Below, in pieces: positions 9,378 to 19,000 of a DNA stretch of 64,000 nt. Every line of letters begins with the position of its first letter. Position 1 is the first letter of the stretch. The translations under genes and the position numbers were made by a program. The stretch spans positions 186,001-250,000 of the forward strand of contig JANSYJ010000001.1 in NCBI GenBank assembly GCA_024742495.1, read 5' to 3'. This DNA comes from Bacteroidota bacterium (lineage in GTDB: Bacteria; Bacteroidota; Bacteroidia; Flavobacteriales; Schleiferiaceae). Below the pieces are notes generated by a model. The model saw nothing but the letters and a program-made list of their open reading frames with translations, did not search any database and had not been told where the DNA came from.

Positions 9378-10202
9378 TTATTGATTTAGTAATGTGATGC
9401 CCAATGCTCCTTCAGCCCCGCCTCCTCGCCTTTTAAAAATCTCATCAATGGATAAGCTGAGGCCAAAGCCTAGGGAGAAATTGTTGATCGGAAGATCGCT
9501 ATAGGCTATAAGGCTGTAATTCAAACGGAAATCAACATTAAGAGCTTTATAGTGTAGCATTAACCTTAGGCCCGGTTCTACTGCAAAGTGCGTCGGGTTT
9601 CGATCCAAAGCATATTGGAAGTCATACGGCTGGTTCCAAGGCCAAAAGGGCCAAAAGCTTTGTGGCTCGCCTGTCATTTTAATATTAGAATAGTGTAGTC
9701 GGCTCAAACGAATACTGCCAATTATTTTCGTTTTAAAATGTTTTTTATCGGATACGAAACCGATAGCCCCTTGAATGAAGTGGCTCTCTAAATCAAAGCG
9801 AGTTTCATATTGATTCAACTTGGCGAAACCATCCCCCAAGCCATAGCCGGCATAGCCTTCAACGATTACAGTTTTACTTTTTCCCGGTGAAAAATAGCCT
9901 CCCATTAAGACTTCAGTCATTTGCCCTTTCAAAGGCCTATCGGCTTGAATAAAGTCGTTATCATAGTCCATATAGCTCGCGGCTATTCCAAAATGATTAA
10001 ATGGACTATAAGCGAATTGGCCTCCTAAATAAGAGTTTTGTACCAATCCTCCTTTTACAATACTTATAGTAGCTTGAGAAGCGGAATCCAGCATGGGCAC
10101 TACTGGTAGCGGACTTTGATATAAGGCTCCGCTGCATGAAGATAGGCCGTAAAGCAAAAGAAAAAAGCCACTTAAATGAGCTAAAAGATTAGAGGATTTC
10201 AT
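9378..10202 (-). CDS. Outer-membrane beta-barrel-like lipoprotein, unknown function
   Basis: A 274-residue exported protein. The N-terminal hydrophobic stretch ends in a lipobox-like LSSCSG (Cys23), suggesting a lipoprotein. The remainder alternates polar and hydrophobic residues with many Tyr, Phe and Gly, as in small outer-membrane barrels (for example GGYFSPGKSKTVIVEGYAGYG). An aromatic-proline patch (FWPFWPWNQPYDF) lies near residue 195. A Gly/Arg-rich RRGGGAEG segment precedes the C-terminus. It is transcribed alone, opposite to the oxidoreductase at 10294. I do not recognise a named family; similar barrel lipoproteins are common in Bacteroidota. Confidence 0.7.
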   Translation of the reverse strand: MKSSNLLAHLSGFFLLLYGLSSCSGALYQSPLPVVPMLDSASQATISIVKGGLVQNSYLGGQFAYSPFNHFGIAASYMDYDNDFIQADRPLKGQMTEVLMGGYFSPGKSKTVIVEGYAGYGLGDGFAKLNQYETRFDLESHFIQGAIGFVSDKKHFKTKIIGSIRLSRLHYSNIKMTGEPQSFWPFWPWNQPYDFQYALDRNPTHFAVEPGLRLMLHYKALNVDFRLNYSLIAYSDLPINNFSLGFGLSLSIDEIFKRRGGGAEGALGITLLNQ

Positions 10203-10293
10203 AGGTTTAGGTCTTGATGCTTAAGACATCAATTTAGCAATGCTTATGCTGCCTTCCTAGGGGTAGAAAAGCTAGCCTCAATCCAATACAGCT

Positions 10294-11259
10294 ATGAAGG
10301 CAATTACGCGCAGGCAATATGGCAATGCCCAAAGAATATTCTTTAAAGATCTACCCATCCCAAAACCGGGAGAACAAGAATTACTAATCAAGGTGCATTG
10401 CCATACGATTAACCGTACCGACTGTGCTATTCTTCATGGCAAGCCTTATCTCTTTCGTTTCTTCATCGGCTGGCCAAAACCTAAAAAGCAAATTCTAGGG
10501 ACGGATTTCGCGGGAGAGGTTGTTAAAGTGGGATCTGGCGTAAAAGAGTTTAAGCCAGGAGATCGGGTGTTTGGGTTTAATGACCAAGGATTAGCGAGCC
10601 AAGCGGAGTATTGCTGTATTTCCCAATCGGAGCCAATTATAGGAATACCTGATGGCATAAGCTACCGAGCAGCAGCAGCCTCCATTGAAGGGGCACATTA
10701 TGCGATAAATTTCCTGCGCTATACCAAACTGCGGAAAGGGGAAAAGGTATTGGTGCTGGGTGCCACAGGCGCTATTGGCTCGGCTTTAATTCAAATCCTT
10801 AAAGCGCGTGGAATTCGGGTTGACGCCGTGGGACCAGAAAATTATCGAGATTATTGGCAGTCAAGAGGAGTGGAGCGCTATTGGGATTATAAAAGCAAAA
10901 GCCCATTACCAAAAAACAAAGCCTATGTCGCGGTTTTTGATGCGGTAGGGAAATCAAGCTTTTTCCAATGCCGTTCAGTATTGCAAAAAGGTGGGCTGTA
11001 CATCTCCTCCGAATTAGGACCTTTTGCCTCCAATTTGTTCTTAGCTCTTTTCGCAGGATTAATGCCTAAAGCCAAAGTAAAATTCCCTTACCCATTGGGA
11101 CTTATGGAGAGCTTAAGCACCATGCAAAATCTTTTGGCCGAAGGAAAATATCGACCCCTAATCGACCCTATAAAATTGGGGCCCAGCGCTGCAGAAGAAG
11201 CATACAACTACGTTGACTCCGGCGAAAAAATTGGCAATTTCATTATGGAATGGTCTTAG
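10294..11259 (+). CDS. MDR-family NAD(P)-dependent oxidoreductase (quinone-oxidoreductase-like)
   Basis: A 321-residue member of the medium-chain dehydrogenase/reductase superfamily. The N-terminal GroES-like domain (about 1-115) has the sequence GTDFAGEVVKVGSGV and PGDRVFGF. The Rossmann domain follows with VLGATGAIGSALIQ near residue 155, which matches the AxxGxxG cofactor loop. No structural zinc Cys cluster or catalytic zinc ligand set is apparent, so it fits the zinc-independent quinone oxidoreductase / reticulon-4-interacting branch rather than true alcohol dehydrogenases. The substrate cannot be told from sequence. It is monocistronic or the first gene of the plus-strand run reaching 16.0 kb. 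ATG start at 10294. Confidence 0.88.
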   Translation: MKAITRRQYGNAQRIFFKDLPIPKPGEQELLIKVHCHTINRTDCAILHGKPYLFRFFIGWPKPKKQILGTDFAGEVVKVGSGVKEFKPGDRVFGFNDQGLASQAEYCCISQSEPIIGIPDGISYRAAAASIEGAHYAINFLRYTKLRKGEKVLVLGATGAIGSALIQILKARGIRVDAVGPENYRDYWQSRGVERYWDYKSKSPLPKNKAYVAVFDAVGKSSFFQCRSVLQKGGLYISSELGPFASNLFLALFAGLMPKAKVKFPYPLGLMESLSTMQNLLAEGKYRPLIDPIKLGPSAAEEAYNYVDSGEKIGNFIMEWS

Positions 11260-11333
11260 GATAAAAGCCCAATCTGAAATTGAAATTCCTAGGCGACTAC
11301 CTTTCCTAGCTTCAATTAGTACCTTCGTTGCCT

Positions 11334-11978
11334 ATGCCATTACAGGACTTAATTTTCGTCTTAGATTTACTCGGCACCTTGGTATTTGCCATCTCGGGAG
11401 TTATTGCTGCTGTAGATCGGAAGTTTGATTTAGTAGGTGCCTTTATTATAGGTTTTGTAACTGCTTTGGGCGGTGGTACTACCCGCGATTTACTGATGGG
11501 AAATACCCCCGTTACCTGGATGTTAGAGCCACACTATTTGTTGGTCATCCTAATGGCCATGCTCCTTTGCTACTTCTTTTTCCCCAAGTTAAATAAGATC
11601 CGCCGCAGTCTATTTATTTTCGATTCAATCGGTTTAGGCCTGTTTAGCATTCTTGGTTTGCAAAAGGCATTGGTGGCCGATTTAAGCGTTCCCATTGCCT
11701 TAATTCTGGGTATGGTTTCGGCTGTTTTCGGAGGGGTTATTCGCGATGTGCTCACCAATCAAGTCCCTTTAATTTTTAGAAAAGAGATTTATGCCCTAGC
11801 GGCTTTAGCCGGAGCCTTGCTTTATTGGGTCGGCACCTTGCTCAATTTTAGTTCTTCCTTAAATGCCCTTATCTCCATCAGTTTGGTGGTGCTCATCCGC
11901 AGTTTAGCGGTGTCCAGATGCTGGGAAAGTCCCTTTCTTCCGCGCGGGCAACAACAGGAGAAACCCTCATCAGACTAA
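11334..11978 (+). CDS. TRIC-family (YicG/UPF0126) membrane channel-like protein
   Basis: A 214-residue inner-membrane protein with about seven hydrophobic segments and two copies of the UPF0126 repeat. Each repeat carries the glycine-rich motif followed by an acidic or arginine pair: ALGGGTTRDLLMG near residue 45 and VFGGVIRDVLTNQ near 135. Members of this family are bacterial homologues of the trimeric intracellular cation channels. The frame is open from a TTG at 11328, but I prefer the ATG at 11334 because it lies two codons later and leaves a normal N-terminus. The next gene starts three bases after the stop, so the two are probably cotranscribed. Confidence 0.9.
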   Translation: MPLQDLIFVLDLLGTLVFAISGVIAAVDRKFDLVGAFIIGFVTALGGGTTRDLLMGNTPVTWMLEPHYLLVILMAMLLCYFFFPKLNKIRRSLFIFDSIGLGLFSILGLQKALVADLSVPIALILGMVSAVFGGVIRDVLTNQVPLIFRKEIYALAALAGALLYWVGTLLNFSSSLNALISISLVVLIRSLAVSRCWESPFLPRGQQQEKPSSD

Positions 11979-11981
11979 ATT

Positions 11982-12911
11982 GTGTCAGCGCTAACTAGTC
12001 ATAAAAGTATTGATGAAGCATCGCTGCTAAATGTTCATTTACGTCGAATTTGGTGGGCCTTGGATAGTCCTTCCTTTTTAAGTATTCCGGAAACGGCAGG
12101 CTACTTCCACAATGAAGAGCATCGCCAAGCTATTTGGCAAAGCCTATTGGACTTAGACCAAAATGAAGCGGAGGTTAACAGCTACTTTGATAGCTTGGGT
12201 CACATGCCCATGGGGCGCTACTTCGAGCAGTTATTATTCTTTATTCTTCAGCGCGACGAAGGCTACGATATTTTGGCTTTTAATGAGCAAATCGTAGAAT
12301 CGAAAATTACCTTGGGCGAACTGGATTTGGTCCTTTATAATCATAATACCAAACAGAAAGAGCATTGGGAGTTAGCCTTAAAATACTACCTCCAAGTAGC
12401 TAATAGTGGTGCTCACGATAATTTCCTAGGGCCAAGTAAACGCGATTACTTAGGGCGTAAAATGACTAAACTTTTCGATCGGCAAATGCCCCTATCACAG
12501 CATCCTCAGATTAAGCAGCAATATGGCCCTCTCCAATCTAAACTCTTTTTAAAAGGTCAACTTTTTTACCCCACATCCAAAGCGATTGTAGCGCCCTTAC
12601 AGGCAAATCCACAAATGCCCGCCTATGAATATATTGACCTTAAAAGGCTTTCTCAATTGGAGCGTTCCGAGGCAAAGCATTTTAAAATATTAAAGAAACC
12701 CGATTGGATTGGTGTCAACCTCCTTCGAAGTTCCGAATCGCTATTAGACTATTCCGAACTTGAAGATAGCCTCATCCTCGAAATCCAAAGAATTGATAGA
12801 CCGCAGCTTTTAGCCTTGTTTAAAGAAGTGGACCAAGGCTATCTTGAGTATAAAAGGCTCTTCGTGTGTCCGGATGCTTGGCCGCTTTCACAGACCACCT
12901 CAAATTTATAA
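11982..12911 (+). CDS. DUF1853 family protein
   Basis: A 309-residue cytoplasmic protein that matches the DUF1853 pattern: MGRYFEQLLFFILQ near residue 72, ITLGELDLVLYNH near 105, HWELALKYYLQ, then FLGPSKRDYLGRKM and a KLFDRQMPLS segment. The central GELD ... WELALK arrangement resembles a nuclease-type acidic/lysine core, but this is only a resemblance and no activity is established to my knowledge. The frame begins with GTG at 11982, three bases after the upstream stop. No in-frame ATG occurs until past residue 70, which would cut into the conserved region, so GTG is the likely start. Confidence 0.82.
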   Translation: MSALTSHKSIDEASLLNVHLRRIWWALDSPSFLSIPETAGYFHNEEHRQAIWQSLLDLDQNEAEVNSYFDSLGHMPMGRYFEQLLFFILQRDEGYDILAFNEQIVESKITLGELDLVLYNHNTKQKEHWELALKYYLQVANSGAHDNFLGPSKRDYLGRKMTKLFDRQMPLSQHPQIKQQYGPLQSKLFLKGQLFYPTSKAIVAPLQANPQMPAYEYIDLKRLSQLERSEAKHFKILKKPDWIGVNLLRSSESLLDYSELEDSLILEIQRIDRPQLLALFKEVDQGYLEYKRLFVCPDAWPLSQTTSNL

Positions 12912-12930
12912 ATTCGCCTAAAGCCTTGCC

Positions 12931-13422
12931 ATGTATCCGCTGCGCTCCTTTTTAGTTTTATGCCTCTTTTTTTTCGGATTAAGCTTTGTTGGCGAGTTTG
13001 TACTAGGTCCTTTAATGGGCGATGATGTGCCTTTCTGGAAAATTAGCGCGGTAAGTCTTATAACTGCAATTGGCAGCACTATTCCCCTGCAAAAAAGAGG
13101 TCTTAGGCCTGGTGATATCTTCAAGTATTTTAAGAGGAGCTATATCGTTCAAGATTTTAAAATTGCCCATCTCATCCCGGAATTAAGGACTCAATTTCCC
13201 GAGCATCTTTTTAACTTTCGCTTTGATGAAAAACGAGATCGGATATACATCAGCCGAAAGGCAAATTGGCGAAGCTTTGGGGAAGTGCTTAAACTGGAGT
13301 TTGAAGAAGGAGAACTTCGGCTTTCAATTCGTCCCAAATATTATATCGATCTACTGGATCAAGGGCAGGCGCATGAAAGCCTGCTAAAGCTTGAAGAAAT
13401 TATCCAAACCTATACCGCATGA
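12931..13422 (+). CDS. Small membrane protein, unknown function
   Basis: A 163-residue protein with two N-terminal hydrophobic segments (about 6-28 and 38-53) and a cytoplasm-type hydrophilic domain of about 100 residues rich in charged beta-like sequence (for example RDRIYISRKANWRSFGEVLKLEF). I do not recognise the family. It lies 19 bases after the DUF1853 gene and its stop overlaps the start of the MBL gene in an ATGA arrangement, so it belongs to the same operon. The soluble domain could sense or bind something at the membrane, but nothing in the sequence shows what. Confidence 0.7.
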   Translation: MYPLRSFLVLCLFFFGLSFVGEFVLGPLMGDDVPFWKISAVSLITAIGSTIPLQKRGLRPGDIFKYFKRSYIVQDFKIAHLIPELRTQFPEHLFNFRFDEKRDRIYISRKANWRSFGEVLKLEFEEGELRLSIRPKYYIDLLDQGQAHESLLKLEEIIQTYTA

Positions 13423-14318
13423 GAAATAGCTTATTTTTCGTTTTCTGTCTTCTTTTCGGAAATCTTTACGGTCAGAAATTGATGATTTTAGGAACCGCAC
13501 AGGATGCTGGGAAACCCCAAATTGCCTGTGAAAAGGAATGTTGTAAAGCGGGCAGCCCAGAAGGGAAAGTAGTTTCCCTAGCCTTGCTTGATCCCGAAAA
13601 CATGACTTGGACCTTATTTGAGGCCACGCCAGACATTGGCGAACAACTGCGAATGATTCCACCGGGCTACCCCGCTCTACCGCAGTCAGTAGCGCTAAGT
13701 CATGCTCATATCGGACACTATACGGGCTTGATGTATTTTGGAAGAGAGGCTTGCAATAGCGCCAATATTCCGGTTCTCTGTGGACCAAGAATGGCCAATT
13801 TCCTAAGAACGAATGGACCGTGGTCGCAATTGGAAAAACTTAAAAACGTAAAGTTAAATAGCGTCAATGCCGCGAACAATAAGCCCTTCATTTCCAATAA
13901 AGGGGAAGTGGGTATTTATGTTTTTACCGTTCCACATCGTGATGAATTTTCGGAAACCCTAGGCTTTATAATTAGGGGTAAAAACAAGTCGGCCCTTTTT
14001 ATTCCCGACATTGATAAATGGGAAAAATGGGACTATGACCTAGTAGAGGTTTTGGCTCAAGTGGATTATGCCTTTATTGATGGGACCTTTTTTGATGGCA
14101 CGGAATTACCCGGGCGTAATATGAATGAAATTCCACATCCTTTTATTGTAGAAAGCATGGACTACCTAAAGGCCATTGCTCCAGCCGAAAAAGCTAAGGT
14201 GCATTTTATTCACTTCAACCATACTAATCCGCTTTGGGATCCCGATTCTGAAGCGAGTCAGAAAGTATTGGGTGCCGGTTTTAACATTGCCCGTGAGGGT
14301 TTAATCTTTGACCTATAA
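13419..14318 (+). CDS. PqqB-like MBL-fold metallo-hydrolase, exported
   Basis: A 299-residue metallo-beta-lactamase-fold protein resembling PqqB. A signal peptide of about 18 residues ends FGNLYGQ. The opening strand LGTAQDAGKPQIAC with Cys37 and the following Cys41-Cys42 pair matches the PqqB-type N-terminus. The metal motif is SHAHIGHYTG: His95, His97 and His100 are present, but the usual Asp of HxHxDH is Gly99. Later motifs FIPDIDKW, FIDGTFFDGTELP and FIHFNHTNP supply further candidate ligands. No other pqq genes are nearby, so a role in cofactor synthesis is unlikely, and export argues for an envelope hydrolase. The start overlaps the upstream stop (ATGA) and the stop overlaps the next ATG by one base (TAATG). 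Confidence 0.85.
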   Translation: MRNSLFFVFCLLFGNLYGQKLMILGTAQDAGKPQIACEKECCKAGSPEGKVVSLALLDPENMTWTLFEATPDIGEQLRMIPPGYPALPQSVALSHAHIGHYTGLMYFGREACNSANIPVLCGPRMANFLRTNGPWSQLEKLKNVKLNSVNAANNKPFISNKGEVGIYVFTVPHRDEFSETLGFIIRGKNKSALFIPDIDKWEKWDYDLVEVLAQVDYAFIDGTFFDGTELPGRNMNEIPHPFIVESMDYLKAIAPAEKAKVHFIHFNHTNPLWDPDSEASQKVLGAGFNIAREGLIFDL

Positions 14319-16030
14319 TGTCTCTTAAACGACTAATCCTTCGCGGCATAGGACTACTTTTAATTCTTGGTTTCTTAGCCCTTGCTGGGGGCTACTTTTG
14401 GGCCAAGCAGAAATATCCGGCCTATGCTAAAGATTTCTACATCTCCAATAAATGGTTCCCAAGCGAAGAAAAAGTACTGGCCCAGGTAGAGATCGCCAAT
14501 TGGGCGAATCATCGTTATGCCCCCAAAACAAGACATCGCGTTCTACGCTTTAATCAAAGTGACGATTGGGAGATTCCAGCACAATTGTTTCAGGGAATAA
14601 AAGAAGGGGAATCGCTTATCCTAAGCTTGGAGTGCTGGGGTAGTAAATACTGGCCTGTTTATCGCAGCCAGCCTTTGCAGTCTATTAAAGATGGTGCTTA
14701 CGATCTAAAACTTCAAAAGCTAGCCCAAGCATTGGCCGCTTTAAATTATCCCGTTTACCTGCGTTTTAACCCGCAAATGGAGGTGCCTGGTCGTTATTAC
14801 CCTTGGCAGGAATATCCCTCGATTTATATCGATGCTTATCGGCATGTCCATCAGCAAATTAAAAATACGGCTCCCAAAACTAAAATGCTTTGGGGACCCT
14901 CGGGCTACCCTGGTTTAGAGGAATTTTACCCCGGCCGAAACTATGTAGATGCCCTCAGCATTAACCTTATTGGCGATTCGGAATCCATCCTATCGGTTTA
15001 TCCAAAAAACAATCCGAAACAGGAGCTTTATCGACGCTTACATCGCCTGCGTTTCTTTAATCACCCTTGCTTTATCCTTAGTGGAAGTCACAATTCCATT
15101 AATAAAATGAAGCTCAAGGAATTGGCGCGATATCAACAAGAAAACCGACCTATTTACGGGGAAAGGCTTTGGCAATATCCCGAAGAAAAACAAGTTGAAG
15201 ACTCCATTTTTAAACTGGGTGTTTATGATCCCGATGAAAAGCTTGTGGCCTTAGAGGCTCTTAATGTGGAGCATCTTTTCACCAATATTACCAGTCTTAT
15301 AGAGGAAAAACTTCCCGAGCAGGTAGCGGCCGTTCAAGCCCGTGGTCACGATGTAATTGTGACCCTAGAATTGCATAATGACTCTAATAATTTGCGGGAG
15401 GAAGCTGGACTAGAGAAGCTCCTCGCTGGTACCTATGACCCCTGTTTAGCGCAGCTTTGTAGCATCTTAGATAGCTTCCCGCATCAGGTTTACCTGCGTT
15501 TTTCCCAAGAAATGGAAATTCCCATTGAGCGCTATCCCTGGCAAAGCAAAGACCCAAAATTGTACATAGACGCCTACCGCTACTGCATGAATTATGTGGA
15601 CACGGCCCTAAAGGATGTAAAAATGGTTTGGGGACCAGCCGGCGATAGAGGTTCTCTAGAATGGTATCCCGGTGATGACCTGGTGGATTACATTAGCATA
15701 GCCATTTATGGTTTGCCCGATAAAAACATAACAGATCCTACTAAGCAGGAGAGCTTTGCGCAGATCTATAAACGTAAATCATGGCGTATGCGGCAAGCTC
15801 CAAAGGCCATCTTTATAACTGAATTCGGTGTAAAAGGACCAGAAGATTATCAAAAACAATGGTTGCTAAAAGCCGCGGAAACCATAAACAGTGCACCGGA
15901 GCTGATTGGAATCAATTACTTTAATATGCATGATGTGCCCAAAGCTTGGGGCGATATTGAACCACCCAATTGGAGTGTAGAGCAAGCCACCTACCGCGAT
16001 TTTCTAAGCGCCATCAAAGCAAAGTATTGA
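14318..16030 (+). CDS. Membrane-anchored tandem GH26-like glycoside hydrolase
   Basis: A 570-residue protein with one N-terminal membrane anchor (about 8-28) and two related TIM-barrel-like halves. Paired motifs are VYLRFNPQMEVPG / VYLRFSQEMEIP, YIDAYRHVHQQ / YIDAYRYCMNY, MLWGPSGYPG / MVWGPAGDRG and EFYPGRNYVDALSI / EWYPGDDLVDYISI. These resemble GH26 beta-mannanase-type enzymes. The second half keeps a candidate acid/base Glu398 and nucleophile Glu502 (in FITEFGVKG). The first half has Gln153 at the acid/base position and LSGS instead of TEFG, so it looks catalytically dead and may bind glycan. The family call rests on motifs alone; another clan GH-A family is possible. It is coupled to the upstream gene by a one-base overlap. 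Confidence 0.75.
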   Translation: MSLKRLILRGIGLLLILGFLALAGGYFWAKQKYPAYAKDFYISNKWFPSEEKVLAQVEIANWANHRYAPKTRHRVLRFNQSDDWEIPAQLFQGIKEGESLILSLECWGSKYWPVYRSQPLQSIKDGAYDLKLQKLAQALAALNYPVYLRFNPQMEVPGRYYPWQEYPSIYIDAYRHVHQQIKNTAPKTKMLWGPSGYPGLEEFYPGRNYVDALSINLIGDSESILSVYPKNNPKQELYRRLHRLRFFNHPCFILSGSHNSINKMKLKELARYQQENRPIYGERLWQYPEEKQVEDSIFKLGVYDPDEKLVALEALNVEHLFTNITSLIEEKLPEQVAAVQARGHDVIVTLELHNDSNNLREEAGLEKLLAGTYDPCLAQLCSILDSFPHQVYLRFSQEMEIPIERYPWQSKDPKLYIDAYRYCMNYVDTALKDVKMVWGPAGDRGSLEWYPGDDLVDYISIAIYGLPDKNITDPTKQESFAQIYKRKSWRMRQAPKAIFITEFGVKGPEDYQKQWLLKAAETINSAPELIGINYFNMHDVPKAWGDIEPPNWSVEQATYRDFLSAIKAKY

Positions 16031-16095
16031 TAAAATCAATAAGCGACCGCCTCTAAAGAAATCGCTTTATCTTAGGGCACCCTAAATTCAGTGCT

Positions 16096-19000
16096 ATGAA
16101 TGTCCGATATGCCCTTTGGGCCATGCTGCTTATTGGCAGCCTAAGTCTATATGCCCAAAATGAAAATCGCTCTGATTTAAAATCACTCGAAGTTGAAGAC
16201 TGGTACCTTTATACCGGCTCCGAAAAACTATCAGCGGAAGCTTTTTTACAATCCTATAAAGAAGAACTTGGCTTTGGCCCCCTGGATCAATTGCTGCTTA
16301 AACGCACTAGCTATGGTAAAGATGGCTCGCTTCATTTGCATTATCAGCAAATGCATAAAAACGTTCCGGTAAGAGGAGGAGCCTTTATCTTACACCTTAA
16401 AGGTGATGGGGTTTATATGGCCAATGGTGAGGTAGTTCGCGATCTCGACCAGGATGTTAGTCCCGTTTTAAATGAGGCGGAAGCTTTTCGTAAAGCCTTA
16501 AGCGCTTATCCATCCGATCAATACTATTGGGAGCTACAAGGCAAAAGTCGACCCCTCGGCGAACTCTTTTTGCTCGATCCTCAATTTTCAAAAATTGGAT
16601 CGGAATACAATCTTTGTTATCGCTTTGATATCCACAGCGTTTTTCCAGAAGACCGAAATTGGGTGTACATCAATGCCCATAGTGGTGAATTTGAAATGGC
16701 AGTTAGTCGCATTCATAGCCATGATACAGGCACGGCGGTAACCAAATACTCTGGTAACCAAACCATTTACACTTCTTACGATTCCGACTCTATGATGTAT
16801 GTATTGCACGACAGCTTAACCGGTGGCGGCATCTTTACCTACAACATGCAACAGCGCACCAATAAAAATACCGCCATCGATTTTTACGATGATGATAACC
16901 ATTGGAATAACTTCAATGCCAATTTTGATGAGGCGGCAACCGATGCCCACTGGGGAACCGAACGCGTTTACCACTACTTTAAAGACAATCATAACTGGTT
17001 AAGCTATAATAATTTAGACTCGGCATTGCGTTCCTATGTGCACTACGACTCCAATTATGTGAATGCCTTTTGGAATGGCAGCCACATGACCTACGGAGAT
17101 GGAAATGGCACCGGTTTTTTCCCTTTAATTTCATTGGATGTAGTGGCCCATGAAATTGCCCATGGTGTTACCCAAAATTCTGCCGGCTTAATTTACATGG
17201 AAGAAGCAGGTTCTCTAAACGAATCCTTCAGCGATATTTTTGGCGCGGCAGTGGAGTTTGCCTATGATCCCAATGGCGGCGACTGGAAAATGGGTGAAGA
17301 CTTTATGAATACCGGCAATGGCTTACGGAATATGAAAAACCCGGGTCTTTTCAATCACCCGCATACTTATAAGGGCAACAATTGGGGAATTGGCTTCTTT
17401 GAAGATAATGGCTATGTGCACAGCAATAGCGGCGTTCAAAATTTTTGGTACTACCTCCTTAGTGATGGCGATGTCGGCGTGAATGATAATGGTGATGCCT
17501 ATGAAGTGGAAGGATTGGGCTACCAAAAGGCGGCGGATATTGCCTTTTATAATCTCAGTAATCACCTCACGGTTTTCTCCGATCACGATGATGCGCGCAT
17601 GGGAGCCATAGCGGGAGCCATAGCATTATACGGACCTTGTTCCAATGAGTATATTCAAACCGCTAATGCCTGGTATGCAGTAGGAGTGGGCAAGCCCACC
17701 GGAAGCATCGACTTAAGTGTGGAGGATATTCTTCTGCCCAATCGCGATTGTGGTTTAGGCGCTAGTGAAAGCCTCATTGTTGCTTTAAAGAATAATAGTT
17801 GCGCGCAGAGCATTCCCGCTGGTACCAACCTCAGCTTTAGCTATACCCTAAATAATGGCAGCCCTCAAATTATGAGTGTAAGCTTAAGCAACGCCTTATT
17901 GGCCGATAGCATCATCTACCTACAGCACAATCAAAGTTTAGATCTTAGTCAGGTTGGAAATTATGATATCGAAGTTGAAATCAGCTACAGCGCCGACACC
18001 TTGGAATACAATAATAGTTTGGAGCAACGTGTGCGTCATGAGAGCTACCAAAACGCCGAATGGAAATTATTAAGGGTTATTTCGCCACAGTCGAGCTGTG
18101 ATTTAGGAGATAGCACGCTAATCGAATTGTCCGCGGTTTTCTTGGGTTGCGATAGCCTTGTGGCTGGCACCAATATCGATTTAGATTATAGCGGAGCGAA
18201 CGGAAGTCAAAGCATCAGCACCGCTATTGGAAGCGATGTCTTTTACGGGGATACCATCAGCCTAAGCTTTAACAGTTTGGAAGACTTAAGTGCTCGAGGT
18301 GCCTATACTTTTAATTTTACTTTAAACTACCCTGGCGACCCCAACCCAGGCAATAATCGAATTTTTAACTACGGCGTTTTAAAGCCTTATGAGCTGCTAG
18401 GCGGTAAAATTGGTTTTGAAGATTTCGCCTATTTGGATTCACTCATCATTCGCCAAGCTCCAAATAATGGCAGCCGCCGAAATAGCGTGGCTAGTCAAGG
18501 TAATAGAGGCTTTGAGATTGTAGGCGGTGCTTTTGTGAACTATCCCGAATTAGTGCCCATTCCCACCAGCGACAGTGCCGTTTGGCAAGGCAATGAAGAT
18601 TTTCGTTCCACTTTCTGTACTTGCGTAGATGCTACAAATGAAAGTGCACTAGCCTTAAATTTCGACTTACAACAGGCCTACACTCGCTTGATTAGAAGAA
18701 GGCGAAATGAATCACAAAACAGACCCCAAACCAGTAGTTTAAGGGTATTGGTGAATGGACAACAAGTAAGTGAAACCTATACCCCTCAAAGTTTTGATAG
18801 TGACACTTTCCAAACTCAAGTGGTAGATCTTTCGGCTTATGCCGGGCAGTATTTTGAGCTTTGTTTTGAAACGCATTTGCTAGTAGATGAACGCACCAAT
18901 GGTATTACCAATGATGGCGATATTATTAACCTTGATAATATTTATTTGAGCAATAGCGGGATAGGCCTTGTAGAGCAAAACCCGGCGGAGGCAGCAGGCT

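Noticed and set aside
11213-11428. Short open frame between the oxidoreductase and TRIC genes
   Set aside because: It overlaps both genes, shows no protein-like composition, and is a shadow frame.
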